A stretch of DNA of 64,000 nt from Proteiniphilum saccharofermentans (lineage in GTDB: Bacteria > Bacteroidota > Bacteroidia > Bacteroidales > Dysgonomonadaceae). This document shows, in pieces, positions 28,157-36,149 of this stretch. The position numbers were made by a program, and so were the translations under genes. The notes under the pieces were generated by a model. That model saw nothing but the letters and a program-made list of their open reading frames with translations. It ran no database searches and was not told the origin of the DNA. How positions within the stretch are numbered: position 1 is the stretch's first letter; the number at the start of each line of letters is the position of its first letter. The stretch covers positions 806,001 through 870,000 of the forward strand of contig NZ_LT605205.1 of the NCBI RefSeq assembly GCF_900095135.1, written 5' to 3'.

Positions 28157-30631
28157 TTACTTTATTTCTTCAATATTGATTTCAAGGATACCCACTGCGT
28201 GTTCCGGCTGGGGCTTCATTAGTAATCGTACTTTGTCGGTAATGATTTGTCGCCCGGGATGTACCATGTTGAACTGATCTTTAAAAACATTATAAGCATC
28301 GGTCAGATATAGAGGGAATGTTTTCCATTCATTCTCCTGTTCGTATTCCAATGACCACTCCTGTGGAACTTTGGTTCCCCTGCCATCATCGAACCAGTAG
28401 ACGGAGACGCTTTGTATATTGGTCGGTTTATCCAGCGTGATTGTGATCCATTGGTCTTTTCCCTGTTTTCCCCAACTGGTCCAGCGCTGTATCCGTTTGT
28501 CGGAAGAAGATGAAGGAACTACATTATCGGCCACAGCTACCAGATTATCGCCCTGATAGGTATGAGAAGCTTCTAATGCTTTGTATTTACCGTGAGTTGC
28601 CATATAACGGTCGACATAAGGTTGAACAGTATCCGATTCAGGGAACCAGACCATCATGCTTCCATCGTTCCGGTTATTCCAGGCATAATAAGGCAAAAGC
28701 ACCAGGCTGATCTCTTTATTTCCTGCCGGTTTTTTTTCCCATGCAGGGACTTCTATTTTTGGAATTCTATTCATCAATCCGTCCGAATAAGTTGAGATAT
28801 TGAAGAGGCCGGACATGTCGGTAATAAATACATTCGGCAAACGGTCGTTATTATCCACTCCCTCGGCAGCATACACCAACGGGCCACGGGTGAGGCAAAT
28901 ACGTCCTTTGTTGGCCACTACCTGTTCGATCGCTTTGGAGTAGCGCAATGGCATAGGTAGCGTCAATTCTACGACATCTCCTTTTTTCCATGTCCGGTCG
29001 ATGATGGCAAAGCCTTTTCTCAAATCGGCTTTTGTTTCTTTACCGTTCACTTTGACGGTCCAGCCGGAAGGTGCAGCATTTATATATGAGTATAGCTCTC
29101 CGGGTACAAACTGGTTACCTGTCCAGGTAGGTATCCTCAGGTGCATGGTGAAGGGCTGTCCCTCTTTCTCTGGTGTTACTTCCCATCGGATTGTTTCGCT
29201 GAACGGATATTCCGTGGTCTGTTTCAGGTGAACGTTACCCTTTTCTAATGTAAGGGTTGTTGTGCTTCCCGCATAAAAAGAACAATAGATCTCATTTTGA
29301 GTGGTAGCATACATTAATCCCGGAACCTGCGGGATCAGTCTTGCCAAATTCGAAGGACAACAGGCTGTACCGAACCAGGGCGAACGCCCCCGCATTCCGT
29401 GATTGAAGGGTTTGATGCCATCGGCTTCCAGGGGATTGAGATAGAAAAAACGATTACCTTCGAGGTTGACGCCTGCCAATACGTTGTTTAGCAGGGCAAC
29501 TTCAGCCACATCCATATACTTGCCGTCTTTTTCCATCAGGAACATCCGATGATTGAAAAAAACATTTCCTACCGCTGCACAAGTCTCATCAAAAGCTTCT
29601 TTATTGGGCAGGTCATATTCCGGGCCGAATCCTTCAATACCATGTACTGCTCCCAAACCTCCGGTAATATGCATCCGGGTATCTACTATATTATGCCAGA
29701 TACTGTCCAATGCCGGTCGCAGGCTCGGATCCTGGGTGTACACACTTACATCCGCCATTCCGGAATAAAGGTAAGTGGCGCGTACGGCATGGCCTACCGC
29801 TTTGGTCTGTTCCCTTACCGGCAGATGTTGCTGGGCATATTCGGGAGACATGGTGCCCTCTCCTTCCGGGCGATAAGTAACGCCCCGGATATCGATAAAT
29901 TTCTTCGCCATATCCAAGTAGAGGCTGTCGCCGGTTACCCGGAAAAGTTTTACCAGTGCCAGTTCGATCTCCTGATGTCCGGGCGCCTGATTGACAGGTT
30001 TACCGTCGTTATAGTTGGGATCACCTTCAAAGAATACTTTGTTAATATGGCGGGCATTGGCTTCCGCCACACGTAACCATTTATCTTTACCGGTAGCCTG
30101 GTAGTAGGCAATAGCTCCTTCATACATATGCCCCATATTATACAATTCATGGCTATGGACAACGTAAGAATAAGGCCGTTCTCCCATTCCGTTCACATCG
30201 TGCCTGGCTACTCCCGTAATATGGGATTCATAATTATAACCGTCTTCCTGTTGGGCCTCGGAGATAATATCGATGATCCGGTCCATCTCCTTTTCCAATT
30301 CAGGATCGCGTTCCAGTTTCAATAAATAAGCAGCCCCTTCCATTACCTTATACAAATCGGAAGAAACAAACCGGTGAGGAAAAGGTAATTCATCCGGAAT
30401 ACCTTTCAGGAAATTGGCTGTCCTTTGTAAGTTCTCAACCGCTGGTTTGGTTTTATCAAGAGCAAAAGGTACCAATACCTCTTTTTGCGTATGCAAGCGA
30501 GGGAGCCAGAAATTATCTTCTAACGTAACTTCATTAAATGGTATCGGGGTTAATATCTCTTGTCCTTGTACTACCGGTAATGAAAGAGATAAAATTGTGA
30601 GCGTCACAATTAATAACTGCTTAATTTTCAT
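28157..30631 (-). CDS. GH127-family glycosidase with C-terminal discoidin-like domain
   Basis: 824 residues with a signal peptide ending near VQG (residue 23). GH127 core: conserved GFGPEYDLPN with Glu338, Glu349-Thr-Cys351 (FDETCAAVG) and Cys424-Cys425 (GTACCPSN), matching the zinc/cysteine active site known for beta-L-arabinofuranosidases. Residues about 700-824 form a C-terminal beta domain (WITITLDKPTNIQSVSVYWF, VRLLMKPQ) resembling F5/8 type C carbohydrate-binding modules. It sits 14 nt downstream of the next GH127 gene, so the two are co-transcribed. L-arabinose-containing plant glycans are a reasonable target, by family. Confidence 0.88.
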   Translation of the reverse strand: MKIKQLLIVTLTILSLSLPVVQGQEILTPIPFNEVTLEDNFWLPRLHTQKEVLVPFALDKTKPAVENLQRTANFLKGIPDELPFPHRFVSSDLYKVMEGAAYLLKLERDPELEKEMDRIIDIISEAQQEDGYNYESHITGVARHDVNGMGERPYSYVVHSHELYNMGHMYEGAIAYYQATGKDKWLRVAEANARHINKVFFEGDPNYNDGKPVNQAPGHQEIELALVKLFRVTGDSLYLDMAKKFIDIRGVTYRPEGEGTMSPEYAQQHLPVREQTKAVGHAVRATYLYSGMADVSVYTQDPSLRPALDSIWHNIVDTRMHITGGLGAVHGIEGFGPEYDLPNKEAFDETCAAVGNVFFNHRMFLMEKDGKYMDVAEVALLNNVLAGVNLEGNRFFYLNPLEADGIKPFNHGMRGRSPWFGTACCPSNLARLIPQVPGLMYATTQNEIYCSFYAGSTTTLTLEKGNVHLKQTTEYPFSETIRWEVTPEKEGQPFTMHLRIPTWTGNQFVPGELYSYINAAPSGWTVKVNGKETKADLRKGFAIIDRTWKKGDVVELTLPMPLRYSKAIEQVVANKGRICLTRGPLVYAAEGVDNNDRLPNVFITDMSGLFNISTYSDGLMNRIPKIEVPAWEKKPAGNKEISLVLLPYYAWNNRNDGSMMVWFPESDTVQPYVDRYMATHGKYKALEASHTYQGDNLVAVADNVVPSSSSDKRIQRWTSWGKQGKDQWITITLDKPTNIQSVSVYWFDDGRGTKVPQEWSLEYEQENEWKTFPLYLTDAYNVFKDQFNMVHPGRQIITDKVRLLMKPQPEHAVGILEINIEEIK

Positions 30632-30645
30632 GATGTAAATGTCTG

Positions 30646-32508
30646 TTATTCTTTATAATCAATCCAAACTTTCATTTCTCCTGCTTCCCGGTTATCCCAT
30701 GCATAGTAAGGGATTAAAGTGATGTCCTTTCCCGGGGTAGAGGCTGTAATGGAAACTACTCCATGTAAGAGTGAAGGATTATAAACCGTCGAAAATGTAG
30801 TATTTGGGGTGAGAAAAGCTTTTTCAAAAGAATTTGTATTGTCGGTTTCTTCCATACAATACACTAACGGGCCTCTTTGAACGGCTCGCTTCCCTACATT
30901 CTCTTTCACTTGCGGATCAGCAGCAACAATCTCAACCGGCATTTCAAAAGAAAGCGAGATCTTGTCACCTGTGTTCCACTTGTTCTTTATAACAGCATAT
31001 CCTTTTTCTGTTACAGGAGATATCTGCGTTTGTCCGTTGATCGCTAATGAATAGGATTTGCACCAATCGGGTATACGCAAACGTACTTCTTTCTCAATCG
31101 GTGAAGATATGGATTTTATTGTTAATGAAATATCGCCTTCCCATGGATAATTGGTTTCCTGGACGATCGTTAACTTATTTTTATCAATATCTAGCACTGT
31201 TTCACCTCCAATGTAAAGATTTACCCATATAGCTTCATTGGAAAGCCCATATAGATAATTCCCGATAGAAGGGAGAAACCTTGAAATCTGGCTCGGACAG
31301 CAAGCGCAACCATACCACTCCTGGCGATGGTGATTACCCCGGGAAGCCAATGGATTGACATAGAAGAAGCGGTCGCCTTCCAGAGAGATTCCGGCTAAGG
31401 CTCCATTATACATTGAACGTTCCAGCACATCTATATATTTACTATCACCAGTGAATTGATTCATTCGAGAATTCCAATAGACCATACCGACAGAAGCACA
31501 GGTCTCACAATACGCATCGTAGTTAGGAAGGTCATAAGGTTCAGTAAATCCTTCATTGTGGCGGGAAGAACCGATTCCTCCGGTAACGTACATCTTACGA
31601 AAAACGACATCATTCCATAAGCGATCTAAAGCTTGAATATATCCTGTATCATTTTTTAAAGCCGCTACATCAGCCATTCCACAATACAGGTACATTGCAC
31701 GGACAGCATGGCCGGCTATATCTGTCATTTCCCGCACAGGTTTATCATCCTGGCAATACTCCGGGTTCCAGTCATTATCGTCCTTACCCCGTCCGTGCCC
31801 ATGACCACGTTCTTCGATTAACCAATTTGAGAAGTCAAGGTAACGTTCATCGCCGGTAACATTATACAGTCTTACCAGCGCCAGTTCAACCTCTTCATGT
31901 CCGGTAACCCAATGCCGTTTTCCTGGCCCGAAGATATCCATCATATGTTCCGTCATGCGGATAGATACATCCAGCAGTTTCCTCTTCCCCGTAGCCTGAT
32001 AATAGGCTACTGCCGCTTCTATGAGATGTCCCGCACAATACATTTCGTGCATCCACATATTTTGCCAGCGTTTATCCAATCCGGTCAGAGAGTAATAGGT
32101 ATTTATATATCCATCCGGCTCCTGTGCAGCCGCAAACTTGTCGATCCATTCATCTGCTTTTGCTTCGAGTGCCGGATCGGGGTTATTAATTAATGAATAA
32201 GCAATACCTTCCAGAGCTTTGTATACATCAGAGTCATCGAAATAGATCCCTGAGTGTTCTCCTTGCTTTTTTGCCACATTCTCGAAATTACGGATACGTC
32301 CTGTCTGATTCTCGATCTGATCGATACACACAGCCAGGGTAGTAGTAGCATGTTTCTCTAACCGGGGAGCCCAGAAGTCATCTGTAATCTGCACATTCGA
32401 AAAATTAACCTGTTCGATCATTTTGAATGGCTGTTCTTTTATCTTTTGAGATTCCTGGCAGCCCAAAAGGGCTGCACAGGATATGAGTAATAACAAATAA
32501 CGTTTCAT
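30646..32508 (-). CDS. GH127-family glycosidase, lipoprotein
   Basis: 620 residues with a lipobox LLGC (Cys17), so anchored to a membrane, probably facing the periplasm or surface. GH127 motifs intact: FTEPYDLPN with Glu323, Glu335-Thr-Cys337 (YCETCASVG) and Cys403-Cys404 (GCACCPSQ). It ends in a beta-sandwich (YYAWDNREAGEMKVWIDY). It starts 11 nt after the truncated susD ends, so it was part of the same PUL transcript. Likely a beta-L-arabinofuranosidase or close relative; the linkage is not determined by sequence. Confidence 0.88.
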   Translation of the reverse strand: MKRYLLLLISCAALLGCQESQKIKEQPFKMIEQVNFSNVQITDDFWAPRLEKHATTTLAVCIDQIENQTGRIRNFENVAKKQGEHSGIYFDDSDVYKALEGIAYSLINNPDPALEAKADEWIDKFAAAQEPDGYINTYYSLTGLDKRWQNMWMHEMYCAGHLIEAAVAYYQATGKRKLLDVSIRMTEHMMDIFGPGKRHWVTGHEEVELALVRLYNVTGDERYLDFSNWLIEERGHGHGRGKDDNDWNPEYCQDDKPVREMTDIAGHAVRAMYLYCGMADVAALKNDTGYIQALDRLWNDVVFRKMYVTGGIGSSRHNEGFTEPYDLPNYDAYCETCASVGMVYWNSRMNQFTGDSKYIDVLERSMYNGALAGISLEGDRFFYVNPLASRGNHHRQEWYGCACCPSQISRFLPSIGNYLYGLSNEAIWVNLYIGGETVLDIDKNKLTIVQETNYPWEGDISLTIKSISSPIEKEVRLRIPDWCKSYSLAINGQTQISPVTEKGYAVIKNKWNTGDKISLSFEMPVEIVAADPQVKENVGKRAVQRGPLVYCMEETDNTNSFEKAFLTPNTTFSTVYNPSLLHGVVSITASTPGKDITLIPYYAWDNREAGEMKVWIDYKE

Positions 32509-32519
32509 GACATCAAAAA

Positions 32520-33775
32520 TTATTTGTAGTTAGGGTTTTGTTCCAGATTCGGATTCGCATTTATAATACCGTCAGGAATCGGGAATACAGTGCGGTAGTC
32601 CCCCTGGGGTTTGTGTGATAACCAGCTTTTTTTAGTATATATTCCAAAGCGGATCAAATCTCTTCTACGATGCATTTCCCAGACGAGTTCCCAGGCATAT
32701 TCATCGAGTAATCTTCCGAACTGGATGGGATCCTGGTTACCCGGATCTACAATCTGATAATTTTCTACATATCCGTATTGATAGGCAGAGTTTTGTTTCA
32801 ATTGTTCATCAGTAACCGTTGCCTTCGTCGGGTTATCCTTAAAGGCCCTTTGCCTTACCTGGGTAACCAGTTCACCTGCGCCTGCCTGATTTGTACGAAG
32901 TAGGCATTCGGCTTTCATTAATAATACATGAGTGTACCGAAAGACGGGAATGTCTGTTGTACTATTGTGAGTACTGCCTTCGGCAACTTCAAATTTATTC
33001 ATACGGTAGCCTTCCATTTCGCTGGTATAGCTTGCGCTTGGTACTTCTTTTGTATACACAAAAGGTTCTCCTTGTTTATCGTAGGTTCCTTTGAGTTGTT
33101 CTCCGTTGGCATCGTATTGAGGTCCCATCAACCATGTGTCTGTCAGACGGCTATCGTCCACATCATAGGTATTGATGAATTGTGTTAATCCCATTGCAGC
33201 ACCACTTCCCCACGGGGTAGCTTCTATCACGAACTTTTTTTTCAGTTCACCATGCCAGGAGAACATGTGGATATAATTTCCACCACCAAAATCACGGTCG
33301 AACGGGATTGTGAAAATCACCTCTTTATTGGTCTCCACGCCTGTGGCACGGAACGGATCTTTAAAGTTGGGAGACAATATAAATTTCTGGCTATTGATAA
33401 TATCATTACACTGAGCAAGACATTCATTCCAGTATACCTGTCCACTATATACTTCACCATTCAGGTATATATTTGCCAGTGTCGCTTTGGCAGCCCATTT
33501 TGTCATTCTACCGTAGTAATTTCCACCTACCTCTTCAGATAGCATAGGAATTACTTCATTGAGTTCTTTTACTACGAAATCAAAGATTTCTTTGCGGGGA
33601 GTTTTAGCCGGGAGATCAGTTTCTATCCCGGTAACTAAAGGGGCATCTCCATAATTATCCAATATCAGCCAGTAATAAAATGCTCTCATCGCCCTTACTT
33701 CAGCCAACCCGGCTTCTTTTTCCTGAGAGGAAGGAGACGGTAATGCTTCACTTTCAATCTGATGAATGATATTAT
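32520..33775 (-). pseudogene. SusD/RagB lipoprotein gene, 5' end removed at IS junction
   Basis: About 418 residues of a SusD/RagB protein remain, from NNIIHQIESEAL to the end; family motifs RAMRAFYYWLILDNYGDAP, TKWAAKATLANIYLNGEVY, RYTHVLLMKAECLL and the C-terminal NANPNLEQNPNYK are present. Signal peptide, lipobox and roughly the first 100-130 residues are missing. The frame enters the inverted repeat of the IS at 33776 and meets a TAA shortly beyond. A GTG at 33788 lies within the IS and could not give an exported protein. No susC is found on the far side of the IS, so the importer pair of this PUL is not functional here. Confidence 0.88.
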
Positions 33776-35441
33776 TCAAGTTTCCCACCTCTCCTTATAG
33801 CGATAATTGAAGTGGTTTGATTTTATATTAATCTCATATTTAATCATTTATCAAGAAGCTTTATTGGATTTAACATTGCAGCTATCTAAATGATTTACTG
33901 CATTTAGCAAAACAAGGATCTCTTGGGATGTCTTTTCTGAAGAAGTCAACTTGTAAAGAGTCCTTTCGATGTCAATACATAGCAATTCCAATAAATCCCG
34001 CAGTATTTTCAATATAACCAATTCAATCCGTTCACATAGCGTTTTTTCCAACATCTCTTCCCGTGTGTCCCGGAACAGGGCTCCCAACGTCTCATATGCC
34101 TGGAAACGCTTGTATAGTGATAATATGGTGTATGTTATCATCACTAAAGTGGTATCGGCCACCTGTCCGCAAAAATCAGTGTTTTGAGATTTTCCGAGCC
34201 GCAGGTATTGTTTGCATTCCTTGAACAGGACCTCGATACCCCAACGTATTTGGTAGAGTTCCATTGCCTTGACAAACGTCAGGGAGGTGTCGGTCGTGAG
34301 CAAAAGCGCCCAGCTTGTCGCATTTTTATATTTGACATAGAATAATTTAACCGGCGTACCCTTGTAATTGGCAACAACAGAAAAATACCGTGACTTGTAC
34401 TTGTGGCAACTATGTACCTTATTGGAGCGGGATTCATTAATCCTGACGATTGCCTTCGAGTTAAGCTCTTTCCCGTCTACCTCAAACCGGCGCTTGTCCA
34501 TTTTGCACATGCCGACCACATGCAGCATCCCCTTGCCAATCTTGCGGATTTCCCTGATCATGCCATCGGTCACGAACCAACTGTCCATCAGCACATAGCT
34601 TGCCGTAATGGCCCGTTTCACACATTGTTTCAACATCTTAACGCCCACGGAGAGTTTGTCTTCGTCCAGTTCGCCATGGCGTTCCCCGAAATGGCTTTCG
34701 ACGTCCCTCTTTCCTGCGAACTGCCGATCCTGTGAGTTTTTATCCAACCCGTACCCATTTTTCTTGTTTTCCCGATGAAACGAAAAATCGCAAGGGATCA
34801 AACTTTTGCCATCCCAGAAACAAAGCAGCAACAGCTTGAAACCGAACAGGAACCCATGTTCCTTGTGGCTGTAGATTTTGCTGATACCCTCAAATGTCCT
34901 GCCACTCTTTTCAATGTCGGTATCATCAAGGACAAAACATTTTATGGACTTACTGTCCAAATCGCCTTTGCGAATGACACACCGGATGAATTGCCGGGCA
35001 AACGACATTAGAACCGACCTCCAATCAACAAGCGGGTTGTTCATCAAACGGTATACCGTGTTGTCGTCAAATCCGATATATCCCGTTTTTTGCGCGGAGT
35101 GGACGCTAAATCCGCCCATACGGCTCAAAATCATCGCTACCAGCATCCCTATTAACGGGTAACCTTGCTTTTTTGATGTTGAAAAAGGCTTTAATAGCTG
35201 CCCCATATTGAATTGTCTTGAAAAGGAGAGGACCTTCTCCCCTGTCCTTGTCTTTTTGCCTTAGGATGTTGCTTAATTCGTCTAATTTGCCTACTTTCGT
35301 ACTCATAAGTGATGGTAGTTTTAGAATTGTTATATTTTCTGTTTAACTACCTCAAAAATAGCAATTTATTTTAAATTACCATCGCTTTTTCCCTATTATT
35401 TTAACTCATTCTCAATCTTTTATAAAAGGTGGGAAACTTGA
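33776..35441 (-). mobile_element. IS4-type insertion sequence, 1666 bp
   Basis: Ends are perfect 15-bp terminal inverted repeats, TCAAGTTTCCCACCT at 33776-33790 and its complement at 35427-35441. It encodes one DDE transposase on the minus strand. The flanks, ...tgatattat on the left and gtgaataat... on the right, show no target-site duplication. That suggests the element took part in a deletion or rearrangement after insertion. One junction lies inside a susD gene; the other lies in unrelated DNA upstream of a toxin-antitoxin pair. Confidence 0.85.
33851..35206 (-). CDS. IS4-type DDE transposase
   Basis: 451 residues from the ATG at 35206. Catalytic features: an Asp pair in FVLDDTDIEK (about 94-97), a second Asp in YVLMDSWFVTD, and the IS4-type Y-x2-R-x3-E-x6-K signature in YQIRWGIEVLFKECK. 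A second minus-strand frame begins at an ATG at 35306 and encodes a plausible N-terminus (MSTKVGKLDELSNILRQKDK through FKTIQYG). It reaches the same place one base out of register, so either the protein starts at 35206, or a +1 shift or an inserted base separates the N-terminus from the rest. Confidence 0.88.
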   Translation of the reverse strand: MGQLLKPFSTSKKQGYPLIGMLVAMILSRMGGFSVHSAQKTGYIGFDDNTVYRLMNNPLVDWRSVLMSFARQFIRCVIRKGDLDSKSIKCFVLDDTDIEKSGRTFEGISKIYSHKEHGFLFGFKLLLLCFWDGKSLIPCDFSFHRENKKNGYGLDKNSQDRQFAGKRDVESHFGERHGELDEDKLSVGVKMLKQCVKRAITASYVLMDSWFVTDGMIREIRKIGKGMLHVVGMCKMDKRRFEVDGKELNSKAIVRINESRSNKVHSCHKYKSRYFSVVANYKGTPVKLFYVKYKNATSWALLLTTDTSLTFVKAMELYQIRWGIEVLFKECKQYLRLGKSQNTDFCGQVADTTLVMITYTILSLYKRFQAYETLGALFRDTREEMLEKTLCERIELVILKILRDLLELLCIDIERTLYKLTSSEKTSQEILVLLNAVNHLDSCNVKSNKAS

Positions 35442-35573
35442 GTGAATAATTATCTAAATAAATACGAACAGTTGAGCGAATGCGTATGCAAAATAATGAA
35501 AAAATAAAAGAAAAAAGAAATATATTCGTGGAAAACAAAAAAATAAACGTTTCCTGTTACAAAATAAATTGCG

Positions 35574-35581
35574 TAAATTTG
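35574..35581 (+). promoter_or_regulatory. Candidate promoter -7 element for the toxin-antitoxin pair
   Basis: TAAATTTG (TAnnTTTG) ends 22 nt before the antitoxin ATG at 35604, followed by a true Shine-Dalgarno AAAGGAG (about 35588-35594), rare in this window. A short leader fits an autoregulated small operon. Confidence 0.55.
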
Positions 35582-35603
35582 TATAAGAAAGGAGATTCAT
35601 CAC

Positions 35604-35837
35604 ATGGGTAATAACAAAGTAATAGCCACCATAGACATATCCCGGCCATCCGGTCGCAAGATTGTGCGTGAACTGCAAAACAAAAGAGCCGTAACACTTG
35701 AATACCCCTTGCCTGAAGAAATTATTGATAAGGGGCATGACTGGGAAGAGGTGTATGAACGGGGGCTGGATAAATTGAGTGAATTATACAATACTGATAT
35801 ACGTAAATTGGCAAAAGAGCATGATATAAAATTATAA
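35604..35837 (+). CDS. Small antitoxin-like protein
   Basis: 77 residues, MGNNKVIATIDISRPSGRK through KLAKEHDIKL. An N-terminal beta segment and a C-terminal helix resemble short antitoxins that neutralise RelE/ParE-type toxins. It has a strong ribosome binding site and ends 4 nt before the start of a RelE/ParE-like gene. The antitoxin role is inferred from this pairing; no DNA-binding motif is evident. Confidence 0.65.
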   Translation: MGNNKVIATIDISRPSGRKIVRELQNKRAVTLEYPLPEEIIDKGHDWEEVYERGLDKLSELYNTDIRKLAKEHDIKL

Positions 35838-35841
35838 TGAA

Positions 35842-36143
35842 ATGTATCGCATAAAGCTTTCAGACGAAGCGGAAAAGGATTTTGATGAATACATATATCA
35901 TATTCGGGCTGTGTACCATGCACCTATTACAGCTACAAAACATTATGCAGGACTTTCAAATTGTATTAATAGTCTTAAATTTTTTCCTGAACGTCATCCA
36001 TTGCAAATCTCAAATTTTTTCTGCGTTTTGGACCAAATGTCCGTCGTATAAATTACAAAAAAATGGCGATTATCTACACTGTACACGGCGATATTGTATA
36101 TATTCACCGGATTATATCAGCGAACCTTGTAACCAGTTTATAA
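35842..36143 (+). pseudogene. RelE/ParE-like toxin gene, frameshifted
   Basis: The first frame (35842-36051) gives MYRIKLSDEAEKDFDEYIYH...SLKFFPERHPL and then loses similarity. From about 36003 a second frame gives ANLKFFLRFGPNVRRINYKK followed by MAIIYTVHGDIVYIHRIISA and stops at 36141-36143. Joined at 36001-36003 the two halves form a toxin of about 100 residues with the expected C-terminal strand. A single missing base near 36001 (tt for ttt) would explain it. A true deletion would make the toxin inactive while leaving the antitoxin. A sequencing error is the alternative. Confidence 0.7.
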
Positions 36144-36149
36144 CCTTTT

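Noticed and set aside
33786-33788. GTG as a start codon for a shorter SusD protein
   Set aside because: It lies inside the IS terminal repeat and the product would lack an export signal; the gene is better called truncated.
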